64,000 nucleotides of DNA. Source: Sedimentitalea sp042687825 (GTDB lineage: Bacteria > Pseudomonadota > Alphaproteobacteria > Rhodobacterales > Rhodobacteraceae). This document shows, piece after piece, positions 52,917 to 61,729 of the stretch. The notes beneath the pieces are model-generated. The model saw nothing but the letters and a program-made list of their open reading frames with translations. It was not told the origin of the DNA and made no database searches. Within the stretch, counting starts at the first letter, position 1. Each line of letters begins with the position of its first letter. The position numbers and the translations under genes are program-made. The stretch spans positions 1-64,000 of the forward strand of contig NZ_JBHUQE010000018.1 in assembly GCF_042687825.1 (NCBI RefSeq). Direction: 5' to 3'.

Positions 52917-53906
52917 ATGTCTGCACGAAAATCTGCACGACTTCACGACGCCGCCTGCCATCTGGTGGCCCCTGCCTTGCTGGCCCTTGCCCTGACCGCC
53001 CCTGTCGCCGCGCAACAGGCGGCGGATACCGGCCCCGTGGCCCCCGAATTCGCCAGCATGGAAACCCGTATCGGCCAGTTGGTCGAGATTCTTGAAACCG
53101 GCGACAATTGTCCGACCGTCGCGACGGCGCTGGATCTGACCCTCGGGCTGGTCTACGGCGGCACAAGACCGCTGCCGTCGAAGATACCGCAAAGCCTGGA
53201 CGAAGCCCGCGAACTCTACGGTCCGGACATCAGCCAGCGCGAACTGGACATCGCCGGCCGGTCACTGTCAGCCAACAAGGTGATCAGTGCGACGGCGGCC
53301 CGTGTGACCGCCGCCCTGGCCCACAGGATGCGCCTCAAGTCGTGCCCGGCCCAGGCCGGGCTGGCGGCGGATCTGAAGTTTCACCTGGAGGAAATCGAGG
53401 ACGTCGCCGCGGCGCTGGGGGAATACACCGCGCTGTGCGGGGTCGGCGACAGTTTGGTGAGTGGCATTTGCGCACAGCTGGCCCCGGTGCTGGACGAGCA
53501 GACCGGTCACATCCTGACACCGGCACAGATCCCGAAAACCATCACCCGGGGCTTCTGGCTGAAATTGCGCAGCCCGTTCATTCCCCGTTATAACCGTCGC
53601 TGGCAGGAATATGTCCGGGTCATTCCGCCGATGGATTTCGGCCAGTGCAGTGCCGTGTTCAAGGAAACCAAGGGGCTGATGCTGCGGTTGCGGCTGGATG
53701 GCTTTACCGTTGTGCGCGACCCCTGGGCCACCGCCGACCTGCCACGCGGCACCCGCATTCCGATCTGGACGCTGGAATGGGTGCCGTCGGAATATGTCAA
53801 GCATTTCAACATCTGCAACACCGGTGACGGGGTCACCAGCAGCGTGTCGCAAAGGGTGAAGCAGGATATTCCGCTGAACTATTTCTGGCGCTATTTCGCC
53901 AAGTGA
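52917..53906 (+). CDS. Secreted protein of unknown function, 329 residues
   Basis: The product has a signal peptide (about 1-35, ending APVAAQQA) and a mature helical first half (LVEILETGDNCPTVATAL to EEIEDVAAALGEY). A C-terminal half with six or so cysteines and strand-like text includes FGQCSAVFKETKGLMLRLRL and FNICNTGDG. I do not recognise the family. ATG 52917 follows CGGAGGACC at good spacing; an earlier frame from 52821 lacks such a site. It is monocistronic between purD and the convergent ferredoxin gene. Confidence 0.75.
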   Translation: MSARKSARLHDAACHLVAPALLALALTAPVAAQQAADTGPVAPEFASMETRIGQLVEILETGDNCPTVATALDLTLGLVYGGTRPLPSKIPQSLDEARELYGPDISQRELDIAGRSLSANKVISATAARVTAALAHRMRLKSCPAQAGLAADLKFHLEEIEDVAAALGEYTALCGVGDSLVSGICAQLAPVLDEQTGHILTPAQIPKTITRGFWLKLRSPFIPRYNRRWQEYVRVIPPMDFGQCSAVFKETKGLMLRLRLDGFTVVRDPWATADLPRGTRIPIWTLEWVPSEYVKHFNICNTGDGVTSSVSQRVKQDIPLNYFWRYFAK

Positions 53907-54032
53907 CCCGAGGCAGGGTTGATCGGGCGGGGTCCGACCGCGCCGGCCACAGGGGCGCAACACGGGCCTCGCGCGGCGGGCGGGACCGCGCCATATGCGG
54001 GGCGGCCGACGCCGCGCCCCCGCAGCGGCGGA

Positions 54033-54356
54033 TCAGATCTGCTTTTCCGGCATCTGTACGATCAGCCCGTCCAACGCATCGCTGACCTTGATCTGGCAGG
54101 TCAGACGCGACCGTTCGGGATCGGGCTCATAGGCGAAATCCAGCATGTCCATTTCCATGTCATCCTTGGCCGGCAGCTTTTCGATCCAGGCCGGATCGAC
54201 ATAGACATGACAGGTCGAACAGGCGCAGGCGCCGCCGCAATCCGCCTCGATACCGGGAATGTTGTTGTCGCGTGCGCCTTCCATCACGGTCAGCCCGTTG
54301 GCAACCTCAACCTGATGCTGCGTGCCGTCATGCTCGATATAGGTGATTTTTGCCAT
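54033..54356 (-). CDS. 2Fe-2S ferredoxin, adrenodoxin type
   Basis: This 107-residue electron carrier has cluster cysteines C40, C46, C49 and C87 in DCGGACACSTCHVYV and RLTCQI. The acidic interaction helix (DDMEMDMLDFAYEPD) is typical of adrenodoxin/putidaredoxin-like proteins such as Rhodobacter FdVI. It may serve Fe-S assembly or a P450-type or heme-related pathway. The nearby AlkB hydroxylase normally needs rubredoxin, so a link is only speculative. The gene starts at ATG 54356 behind GGGAAC. Confidence 0.95.
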   Translation of the reverse strand: MAKITYIEHDGTQHQVEVANGLTVMEGARDNNIPGIEADCGGACACSTCHVYVDPAWIEKLPAKDDMEMDMLDFAYEPDPERSRLTCQIKVSDALDGLIVQMPEKQI

Positions 54357-54460
54357 TGTCCGGTTCCCTTGCGTGACTCGGACTTGTCTCTAGCCAAGCC
54401 CCGCAGGCCATGCCAGCCCATTCTGGCCGCTTTCGGCGGGTCTGGAAAAAAATCGCCGAT

Positions 54461-54475
54461 GTTCCATACTTGTTC
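54461..54475. promoter_or_regulatory. LexA SOS box (GTTC-N7-GTTC)
   Basis: The sequence GTTCCATACTTGTTC is a perfect match to the alphaproteobacterial LexA direct repeat GTTC-N7-GTTC. It lies just before the remnant of dnaE2, as expected for the promoter of an imuA-imuB-dnaE2 operon. It is also about 105 bases upstream of the ferredoxin start on the other strand. Confidence 0.8.
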
Positions 54476-54480
54476 TCATA

Positions 54481-54846
54481 CCGCCCCCGCGCGCCTCAGA
54501 ACGCCCCCTCTGGCCGCGCCCGCCGGCCTGCCTGACCGCCGAGCGACTGCCGGATCCGCCCGAAGGCGCGCGCTTCTGCGTTGCTGGTCCGGTCATCCTG
54601 CGCCAGCGCCCGGGCACCGCCAAGGGCGTGATCTTTGTCACGCTCGAGGATCAGACCGGCATCGTCAACGTGATCGTCTGGCGCAAGATCTACGAACGGT
54701 TCCGCCGTGCTGTGATCGCCGGCTGGCTGTTGCGGGTCACAGGGCGGTTGCCGCGGGCGCATTCCGTGACCCATGTGATCGCCGAACAGATCGAGGATAT
54801 CTCGCCAATGCCGGACCGTCTGCTGCAGCCCGCCCCCTCTGGTTGA
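54481..54846 (+). pseudogene. dnaE2: C-terminal remnant of error-prone DNA polymerase DnaE2
   Basis: In one frame the text runs LTAERLPDPPEGARF, CVAGPVILRQRPGTAKG, VIFVTLEDQTGIVNVIVW, KIYERFRRAVI and so on to the stop at 54844-54846. This is the C-terminal OB-fold end of DnaE2 (ImuC). Intact DnaE2 has over 1000 residues; here only about 110 remain. No start or catalytic PHP/palm region is present. The fragment begins within about 20 bases of an SOS box, so the body of the imuA-imuB-dnaE2 cassette seems deleted. A small GTG-started peptide from 54628 is possible but unlikely to function. Confidence 0.82.
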
Positions 54847-54942
54847 GCGCAATTCATCGCATGCACCAAAATACCGCTGTTGCCCGGCCGAGGAAATTTG
54901 CTAGCTTGCCGCCGACAGGACCAATGCGGGAGACAGACACAG

Positions 54943-55617
54943 ATGGCAACGCGCAGCTTGCCCGAGATCGGCTTTTTGTCCGATGTTTCCGCGGATCTGA
55001 AAAAGGTGCTGATCGACCTGGCGACCGAAATCACCCTCACCCCGGGCGATGTGCTGTTCGAACAGGGCGACGAGGGCGACGCACTTTATGCGATCATCAA
55101 AGGCGCGGTGGAATTCAGCGTGCTGGCGATGGACGGGCGCAAGCTGACACTGGACATGATGCGCCCCGGCGCGCTGTTCGGAGAGATCACGCTGTTCGAT
55201 CCCGGCATGCGCACGGCCACGGCCACCGCCGTCCAGGACACGACCCTGTGGCGGATCCGCCATTCCGACGTGCTGACGCAGATCCGCCAGCGCCCGGACC
55301 TGGCGGTCGACATGATTCATCTGGCCGGGCAACGGATGCGCTGGATGGGACGGCAGTTGAACGAACAGGTCTTTCTGCCATTGCCGACCCGGCTGGCGCG
55401 CAAGGTCCAGCATCTGGCTCCCGCCGACCAGCCCAGCCCCTTCAGGCTGAGCCTGTCGCAGGCGGAACTGGCGGAATTCGTCGGCGCCACCCGCGAGGCG
55501 GTTTCCAAGATCCTGTCCAGCTGGAAACGCGACGGGGTCATCCAGAGCGCCCGCGGCGGCGTGGTGATCCTGGACTGGGACGCCCTGTCTCTGCTGGCGG
55601 AGCCGGACCAGATCTGA
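54943..55617 (+). CDS. Crp/Fnr family transcription regulator
   Basis: This 224-residue regulator has a cyclic-nucleotide-like sensor domain (about 15-130, PGDVLFEQGDEGDALYAIIK and GALFGEITLFDPGMRTATA) and a Crp-type winged helix with LSQAELAEFVGATREAVSKI as the recognition helix. It has no Fe-S cysteine cluster, so it is not an O2-sensing Fnr. Similarity to Crp-like cAMP binders is moderate. ATG 54943 is preceded by GGGAG. It stands alone downstream of the dnaE2 remnant. Confidence 0.92.
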   Translation: MATRSLPEIGFLSDVSADLKKVLIDLATEITLTPGDVLFEQGDEGDALYAIIKGAVEFSVLAMDGRKLTLDMMRPGALFGEITLFDPGMRTATATAVQDTTLWRIRHSDVLTQIRQRPDLAVDMIHLAGQRMRWMGRQLNEQVFLPLPTRLARKVQHLAPADQPSPFRLSLSQAELAEFVGATREAVSKILSSWKRDGVIQSARGGVVILDWDALSLLAEPDQI

Positions 55618-56090
55618 CGCAGGCCCATGCTTTCGAACCTGCCGGCACGGTGAAACAACCCCGGGGTCGGGCACAGATTTTTTCGCCTCTGTGTTCTTGT
55701 TCACATACAAGCGCCGCAAGATGCACCAGATTAAGAGCACAAGTTCAGCGACGCCCCGGCAAGTTTAAACCAGCACAAGCCGCCGTCCCCTGACACGCTG
55801 CACCCGATCCGGTTCTCCCCCCTTCTGGCCGGTTCGCAAAGCCGTCAGGTCTCCTCCCCTGGCCGATCGGCGGCCATCGGTAACACGTGTCGTGGCCGGA
55901 GCGGCGCTGAACTTGTCCGGCTTGCGGCCCCAAGGCCGCAGCCTATCGGTTCCAAGGGCCGGCGCCGTTGTGTCTCTTCCTGATCCGGCCCAAGGAAAAG
56001 AGCCATGTGCCGCGCACATGGCTCTTTCTTTGTCTGCGGTTGCATCCGCTGCCCTCGGCCGGCGGCCCCAGTTGCGGGCTGGAAAGCGTG
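55618..56090. other. Intergenic region between convergent genes
   Basis: These 473 bases have no credible gene. Short frames give arginine-rich nonsense. The only clear element is the terminator hairpin listed separately at 55997-56030. Confidence 0.5.
55997..56030. terminator. Bidirectional terminator between crp-like and Deg genes
   Basis: A 14-bp perfect stem (AAAGAGCCATGTGC and its complement) closes a CGC loop, with CTTTCTTT on one side and CTTTTCC on the other strand. It serves the convergent genes ending at 55617 and 56091, and is closer to the Deg gene. Confidence 0.85.
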
Positions 56091-57691
56091 CTATTCGGTC
56101 AGGCTGAGCGCCACAAAGCGCGGATCACTGCCACGCCGCACCAGCAACAGCAGCGACTTGCGGCCCGCCTCCTTGGCCTCGGCAATCCGCTTGTCCAGTT
56201 CGCCCAGCGAAGCGACGCTCTGTTGACCGGCCTCGGTGATCAGGTCGCCCGCGCGCAGTCCTTTGTCAAAGGCTTCGGAGGTCTCGTCCACCGCCAGAAC
56301 CACCAGCCCAGTCTGATTGTCAGGCAGGTTTAGTTCTTTGCGCAGCTTGGCCGTCAATCCGCTGAGGGTCATGCCCAGAACGGTCTTTTCCGGTCGATCC
56401 GCCTCGGGTTTGTCCACGGCGGCAGGGACCGCACCCTCGGCCTCTTCGCGCCGGCCCAGGGTCACCAGCACGGTCTGCGAGCTGCCTTCGCGGCGAACCA
56501 CCACGCGCACCGCCTTGCCGACGGCCGTATTGCCAACCTGACGCACCAACGCCCGGGTATCGGCGACTTCGACGCCATCAAAGCTGACGATGACATCGCC
56601 CGACAGCAGGCCGGCCTCTTTCGCCGGGCCGTCCGGGACATCGGTGATCAGGGCACCGGCGGCCTTTTCCAGGCCCATCGCCTCGGCGATTTCGTCGGTC
56701 ACGTCCTGGATGCGCACGCCCAGCCATCCGCGCCGGGTCTCGCCAAATTCCTTGAGCTGATCGACGACGCGGGTCACCACGTTGGACGCCATCGAGAATC
56801 CGATGCCGATCGAACCGCCATTGGGTGACAGGATGGCGGTGTTCACCCCCACCACCTGGCCATCCATGTTGAACAGCGGCCCGCCGGAATTGCCCCGATT
56901 GATCGCCGCGTCGGTCTGGATATAGTCGTCATAAGTGCCCGACAATGCCCGGTTGCGCGCTGACACGATGCCCGCCGAGACCGAGAACCCCTGCCCCAGC
57001 GGATTGCCCATCGCGATCACCCAATCACCGACCCGAGCCGTATCGCTGNATAGTCGTCATAAGTGCCCGACAATGCCCGGTTGCGCGCTGACACGATGCC
57101 CGCCGAGACCGAGAACCCCTGCCCCAGCGGATTGCCCATCGCGATCACCCAATCACCGACCCGAGCCGTATCGCTGTCGCCGAACTTGACGAACGCCAGC
57201 GGTTTCTCTGATTCGACCTTGAGCAGGGCGATGTCGGTGTTGGGATCGGTGCCGACGACCTTGGCCGGCAATTCCTCGCCGGAAAAGAACTCGACCAGGA
57301 TCTCGTCAGCCCCGTCGATGACGTGATTGTTGGTCACCACATAGCCGTCTTCGGAAATCACAAAGCCCGACCCCAGGGCCGACGTCCGCCGGGGCCGCGG
57401 CCCATCGCCGTTACGGTCCTGGAACTCGCGAAAGAAATCCTCGAACGGCGAGCCTTCGGGCACGATGCCCTGCAGGCCGGTGCGCCCCTCGATCACGGTC
57501 GATGTGGTGATGTTCACCACCGACGGGCTGATCTTTTCCGCCAGCGGCGCCAGGCTTTCGGGTTTCGCCTGCGCCATGAGCGTCTGCGCCAGAACGAACA
57601 TCACCGTCAGGGCGACAAGCCAGAACAAACGTATCCGGTCCGGCGGGGAACCGGGGCTGACTGCTGGAATTGCGTATGCCTTTGGCTGCAC
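56091..57691 (-). CDS. Periplasmic Deg/HtrA serine protease (split by assembly duplication)
   Basis: Removing one 127-base copy and the N at 57049 leaves 1473 bases, an open frame of 490 residues. Translation begins at GTG 57691 with AGGAG eight bases ahead. A signal anchor (RLFWLVALTVMFVLAQTLM) is followed by a trypsin-like domain with H123 (TNNHVID), D153 (NTDIALL) and S226 (GNSGGP), then two PDZ domains (GWLGVRIQDV, then GMTLSGLTAKLRKELNLP). It is a DegP/DegQ-type protease for misfolded envelope proteins. As written, the window shows two broken frames (57763-57017 and 57020-56091), which I treat as an artefact. Confidence 0.92.
56922..57176. repeat. 127-bp exact duplication around an N (assembly join)
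   Basis: Bases 56922-57048 and 57050-57176 are identical as far as I can read, separated by a single N at 57049. The duplication shifts the reading frame of the Deg protease by 128 bases (two modulo three). A copy length of 127 equals a common de Bruijn k-mer size, pointing to contig ends joined without overlap merging. Confidence 0.92.
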
Positions 57692-57832
57692 TGTGCCGTC
57701 TCCTCTTTCAATAACCGTCGCGGGAAACCGGCCTGCTGGCCGCCCCGCCGCATTTGCTGTCAATGTAGTGGCTTTGCCCCCCGGCGCAACGGCTGTTGCC
57801 GCGGCTTCGGACGCTGCGCCGGCCCGGATCGG

Positions 57833-58030
57833 TCAGAATGCGCCCAGCCCGTCGGCGATCCACAACAGCAAAAGCCCGCTGACAATCGCCAAACCACCGA
57901 TCTGCCGCCGTGCGGACATGGGCAGGTTTCGCAGCATTTCCAGCAATTGTTCGATCAGCGCCGGGGCCAGCACCCAGGCCAGCCCCTCGACGATCAGGAC
58001 CAGCCCGAGAGCCAGAAGGATGGTTGCCAT
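57833..58030 (-). CDS. DUF2065 family small membrane protein
   Basis: This 65-residue protein has two hydrophobic helices (LLALGLVLIVEGLAWVLAP and IGGLAIVSGLLLLWI) around a short basic loop, the DUF2065/YjeT layout. The function is unknown. The family is often next to hflK-hflC, as here: it follows hflC by nine bases and precedes the Deg gene. Confidence 0.9.
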   Translation of the reverse strand: MATILLALGLVLIVEGLAWVLAPALIEQLLEMLRNLPMSARRQIGGLAIVSGLLLLWIADGLGAF

Positions 58031-58039
58031 CGCGCCAGC

Positions 58040-58927
58040 CTACCGCGGGGGCTTGGCTTCTTCTCCGGTCGGCGAACGCATATAGTTGAAGAACTCGGAA
58101 TTCGGGTTCATCACCATCGACGAATTGTTGCCTTTCAGCGCCCGCTGATAGGCCGTCAGCGAGCGATAGAATTCGAAGAATTCCTGGTCCTTGCCAAAGG
58201 CCTTGGCAAAGATGTTGTTCCGCAAGGCATCGGCCTCACCGCGAATGATCTCCGCTTCGCGCTGCGCCTCGGAGACCAGTTCGACCACGGTTCTGTCGGC
58301 CTGGGCCCGAACACGCTGCGCCGCCTCGTTGCCGCGGGCGCGTTCGTCGGTCGCCTCGCGTTCGCGTTCGGCCCGCATCCGGTCGAACGTGGCCTCCAGG
58401 TTCTGCTCGGGCAGGTCGGTGGCCTTGAGGCGCACGTCGATGATGTCCAGCCCCAGCGCGCGGGCCTCTGCGATGGCGCTGTTGCGGATGCGCAGCATCA
58501 GGGCCGCCCGGTCGGAACTGAGGATGTCCTTGGAACTGACGGAACCCAGAACTTCGCGGGTTTCGGCCCGCAGAATGGAATCCAGCCGGTTTTCCGCCGT
58601 GGCGACACCGCCGACACCGACCGCCTGCCGGAACTGCTTCACGTCGGCGATGCGATAACGGGCAAAGGCGTCGACCACCAGCCGACGGTCATCCAGCGGC
58701 GTGACCTCAAGCGGCTCGACATCGCGCGACAGGATGCGGTCGTCATAGCGCACCACCTCTTGGATCAGCGGAATCTTGAAGGCCAGCCCCGGGTCTTCCT
58801 TGACCGCCACGACGCGGCCGAATTGCAGAACCAGCGCTTTTTCGCGCTCGTCGACGATGAAGACCGCCGACAGCAGACCGGCAATGGCGATCACCAGGAT
58901 CGGAAGAATGAATGTCGTTTTCCGCAT
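58040..58927 (-). CDS. hflC: FtsH protease modulator HflC
   Basis: HflC is a SPFH/prohibitin-domain protein that with HflK forms a large periplasmic cage around FtsH and limits its protease activity. The 295-residue protein has one N-terminal anchor (TFILPILVIAIAGLLSAVFI). The SPFH domain contains VDEREKALVLQFGRVV and a long coiled coil rich in Glu, Arg and Ala (REREATDERARGNEAAQ) follows. ATG 58927 overlaps the hflK stop by one base (TGATG), so translation is coupled. Confidence 0.96.
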   Translation of the reverse strand: MRKTTFILPILVIAIAGLLSAVFIVDEREKALVLQFGRVVAVKEDPGLAFKIPLIQEVVRYDDRILSRDVEPLEVTPLDDRRLVVDAFARYRIADVKQFRQAVGVGGVATAENRLDSILRAETREVLGSVSSKDILSSDRAALMLRIRNSAIAEARALGLDIIDVRLKATDLPEQNLEATFDRMRAEREREATDERARGNEAAQRVRAQADRTVVELVSEAQREAEIIRGEADALRNNIFAKAFGKDQEFFEFYRSLTAYQRALKGNNSSMVMNPNSEFFNYMRSPTGEEAKPPR

Positions 58928-60081
58928 CAATTCGGCTCCTCGGAATTCCGGCGCAACTCGTTCAGGGGCAGATAGGGTACCACGCCCGAGCCACCGCCGC
59001 TTTCGTCCAGGATGATCTTGTTCAGACCGCCCAGCACCTGTTCCATGGTTTCCAGATACAGACGCTTGCGCGTGACCTCGGGCGCCTTGGCATATTCTTC
59101 GAGAACCGCGCTGAAGCGGCTGGCCTCACCCTGGGCCTCGTTGACCTGCTGGGCGCGATAGCCCTCGGCCTCTTCCAGTTGCTGCGCCGCTTCGCCGCGG
59201 GCCTCGGCCAGTACCCGGTTGGCATAGGCGTCGGCGACGTTCTGCAGGCGGTCCCGTTCCTGGGCCGCGGCCTGAACGTCGCGAAAGGCATCGATCACCG
59301 GTTGCGGCGGGTCTGCCTTGTCAAAGTTCACCCGGATGATGTTGACGCCGCCTTCGTAGCTGTCCAGCGTCGCCTGGATCAGGTCGTGCAGCTGATCGGC
59401 GATGACGCCGCGATCGCGGTTCAGGATCGGCGCCAGCTCCGATTGCGCGATGATCTCTCGCATCGCCGATTCCGACACGGCCCGGATGGTCTGGCGCGGA
59501 TCGGCCAGATTGAACAGGTAGTTGGCCGGATCGCTGATGTTCCAGACCACCTGATAGTCGATGTCCACGACGTTTTCATCGCCGGTCAGCATCAGGCCGT
59601 CATTGTTGCCGCGTGCGCCGCCCATGTCCTCGGTCTGTTCACGCGTGACCGGAATCACCTCGGCGGTGACCAGGGGCCAGGGCGCAAAGTTCAGACCGGG
59701 CTCGCCGATCGCGGAAAACTCGCCCAGGAACAGTTCCACGGATTTTTCTTCGGGTTTCACGGTGTAAAAGCTGGCCATGCCCCACAGCACCGCGGCAGCG
59801 ATGACACCAAGGCCCAGGGTGCTGCGGGTGAACATCGGTCCGGCACCGCCGCCCGAGCCGCGCCCGCCACCGCCCTGCCCAGTACCGCCGCCGCGTCCGC
59901 CCATCAGCACGCGCAGTTGTTCCTGGCCTTTCTTGACCAGTTCGTCGATCTCCGGGATCTGAGCGCCCTCCGGTCCGGGCTTGCGCCCGCCGCCCTTGTC
60001 GCCGCCATTTTGGCCTTCTCTGTCTCCACCACCGCCGGAAGAGCCTCCGCCCCCCCAGGGGCCACCGCTGTTGCCCGCCAT
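58927..60081 (-). CDS. hflK: FtsH protease modulator HflK
   Basis: HflK is the partner of HflC. The 384-residue protein has a Gly-rich, disordered N-terminus (GGPWGGGGSSGGGGD), one transmembrane helix (STLGLGVIAAAVLWGMASFY) and a SPFH domain with YTVKPEEKSVELFLGEF and DIDYQVVWNISDPANYLFN. A coiled coil then leads to a C-terminal cap region. I chose ATG 60081, preceded by GGGAAC. It is downstream of gor, 97 bases away. Confidence 0.96.
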   Translation of the reverse strand: MAGNSGGPWGGGGSSGGGGDREGQNGGDKGGGRKPGPEGAQIPEIDELVKKGQEQLRVLMGGRGGGTGQGGGGRGSGGGAGPMFTRSTLGLGVIAAAVLWGMASFYTVKPEEKSVELFLGEFSAIGEPGLNFAPWPLVTAEVIPVTREQTEDMGGARGNNDGLMLTGDENVVDIDYQVVWNISDPANYLFNLADPRQTIRAVSESAMREIIAQSELAPILNRDRGVIADQLHDLIQATLDSYEGGVNIIRVNFDKADPPQPVIDAFRDVQAAAQERDRLQNVADAYANRVLAEARGEAAQQLEEAEGYRAQQVNEAQGEASRFSAVLEEYAKAPEVTRKRLYLETMEQVLGGLNKIILDESGGGSGVVPYLPLNELRRNSEEPN

Positions 60082-60178
60082 ATTGCGTTGTTCCCTTTTT
60101 CTGCCGCGCCCTGCGGCGCTGTCTCGATCTTCGTCTAGATACCTGTATGCGCGCACGAAATATTCAACCCTGAAACGA

Positions 60179-61639
60179 TCAGGCCGTGCGCATCGGCGTC
60201 CGCATGGTTACCAGTTCCTCGGACATGGTCGGATGCACCGCCACGGTCCGGTCGAAATCCTCTTTGGTCGCCCCCATCTTGACGGCGATACCGGCCAGCT
60301 GGATCAGTTCGCCGGCATTGGGCGCCACGATGTGGCAGCCCAGAACCTTGCGGCTGGCCTGGCTGACCACCAGTTTCATCAGCACCCGGTCGGGCCGATC
60401 GGCAAAGGCCGATTGCATCGGCCGAAAGCTGGTGCAGTAGATCTCGACCGGTTCAAGGGCGCGTGCGTCTTCCTCGCTGAGACCGACAGTGCCCATTTCC
60501 GGCTGGGTAAAGATGGCGCTGGCGATCAACTCGTGATCCACCGGTGTCGGCTTGCCCCGAAACACCGTGTCCACGAACGCCATGCCTTCACGGATCGCCA
60601 CCGGTGTCAGGTTCACGCGATTGGTCACATCGCCGATGGCATAGACCGAAGGCACAGCGGTCTGGCTGTATTCGTCGACCACGATCTCGCCCCGGCGGCC
60701 GATTTCGACCCCGATTTCGGCCAGCCCCATATCGCGTGCATTGGGGTCCCGACCGGTGGCGAACAGCACCATGTCAAACACCCTTTCGCCGCCATTGGTG
60801 GATTTTACCCAGACCGGACCCGAGCCGGCGCGGTTGCCTTCCGCCTTGGCCGGATGCCCGTGCAGCCCGCCGGCGGCGGCATCCGAACCGGTGCCCGCCG
60901 CGCTCAGGGAATGATCCCCGGCCGCGCGGTCCATTTCGACGATGTTGGTGCCCAGATGCAGATCGATGCCCTTTTCGCGCATCGCCTCGGCCACCAGGCC
61001 GCGCGCCTCGTCATCAAAGCCGCGCAGGATCTGCGCGCCCCGGTAGTATTGCGTCACCTCGACGCCCAACCCGTTCAGGATGCAGGCGAATTCACAGGCG
61101 ATATAGCCGCCCCCAATGATCAGGATCGATTTCGGCAGCGTTTCGAGATGAAAGATGTCGTCGGACACGATGCCCAGATCGGCGTTGGGCAGGTCCGGGC
61201 GCACCGGGTGCCCGCCGGTAGCGACCAGGATATGTTTGGCAGTGAATTCCTCGCCGCTGGACAGCGCCACGGTATGCGCGTCTTTCAGCACCGCGCGGGC
61301 GTCAAACGTGGTGACCCCGGCATTGGCCAGCAGCTTGCGATAGACCCCTTCGAGCCGGTCCAGTTCGGCGTTCAGCTTGCCGCGAAAGCCAGGCCAGTCA
61401 AAGGCGCCGTCCTGCATCTCCCAGCCATAGGCGCGGGCCTCGTCGGCCAGAACGCCATAGCCCGACGCAAAGACCATCAGCTTTTTCGGCACGCAGCCCC
61501 GGATCACGCAGGTGCCGCCATAGCGATCGTCTTCGGCCAGTGCCACCTTGGCACCGGTTTCCGAAGCTGCCACGCGCGCGGCGCGCACACCGCCCGAACC
61601 GCCGCCGATCACGAAGAGGTCATAGTCGAAACTGCTCAT
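60179..61639 (-). CDS. gor: Glutathione-disulfide reductase
   Basis: This NADPH-dependent flavoenzyme keeps glutathione reduced. The 486-residue protein has the FAD motif VIGGGSGGVRAARVA, the redox pair C44/C49 in GGTCVIRGCVPKK, the NADPH Rossmann motif IIGGGYIACEFACIL and YAIGDVTNRVNLTPVA. The C-terminal His-Glu pair lies in AVHPTMSEELVTM. An insert of about 35 small residues near 240-280 (SAAGTGSDAAAGGLHGHPA) makes it longer than the usual 450. The gene follows rpiA by 90 bases. Confidence 0.95.
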   Translation of the reverse strand: MSSFDYDLFVIGGGSGGVRAARVAASETGAKVALAEDDRYGGTCVIRGCVPKKLMVFASGYGVLADEARAYGWEMQDGAFDWPGFRGKLNAELDRLEGVYRKLLANAGVTTFDARAVLKDAHTVALSSGEEFTAKHILVATGGHPVRPDLPNADLGIVSDDIFHLETLPKSILIIGGGYIACEFACILNGLGVEVTQYYRGAQILRGFDDEARGLVAEAMREKGIDLHLGTNIVEMDRAAGDHSLSAAGTGSDAAAGGLHGHPAKAEGNRAGSGPVWVKSTNGGERVFDMVLFATGRDPNARDMGLAEIGVEIGRRGEIVVDEYSQTAVPSVYAIGDVTNRVNLTPVAIREGMAFVDTVFRGKPTPVDHELIASAIFTQPEMGTVGLSEEDARALEPVEIYCTSFRPMQSAFADRPDRVLMKLVVSQASRKVLGCHIVAPNAGELIQLAGIAVKMGATKEDFDRTVAVHPTMSEELVTMRTPMRTA

Positions 61640-61729
61640 CCATCCGTCCAGATTGTTGTGCGGCCTCGGTATTCCACATCGTCACGCGGAACACCAGTGG
61701 CCGCCGGTAGCGCGGCGACCGGGTCGGGA

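Noticed and set aside
55618..55996. Possible small genes between the Crp/Fnr and Deg genes
   Set aside because: Frames are short, Arg/Pro-rich and lack ribosome binding sites; no family is visible.
56935..57189. Repeated peptide on the plus strand suggesting a duplicated small gene
   Set aside because: It is the antisense reading of the 127-base assembly duplication around the N.
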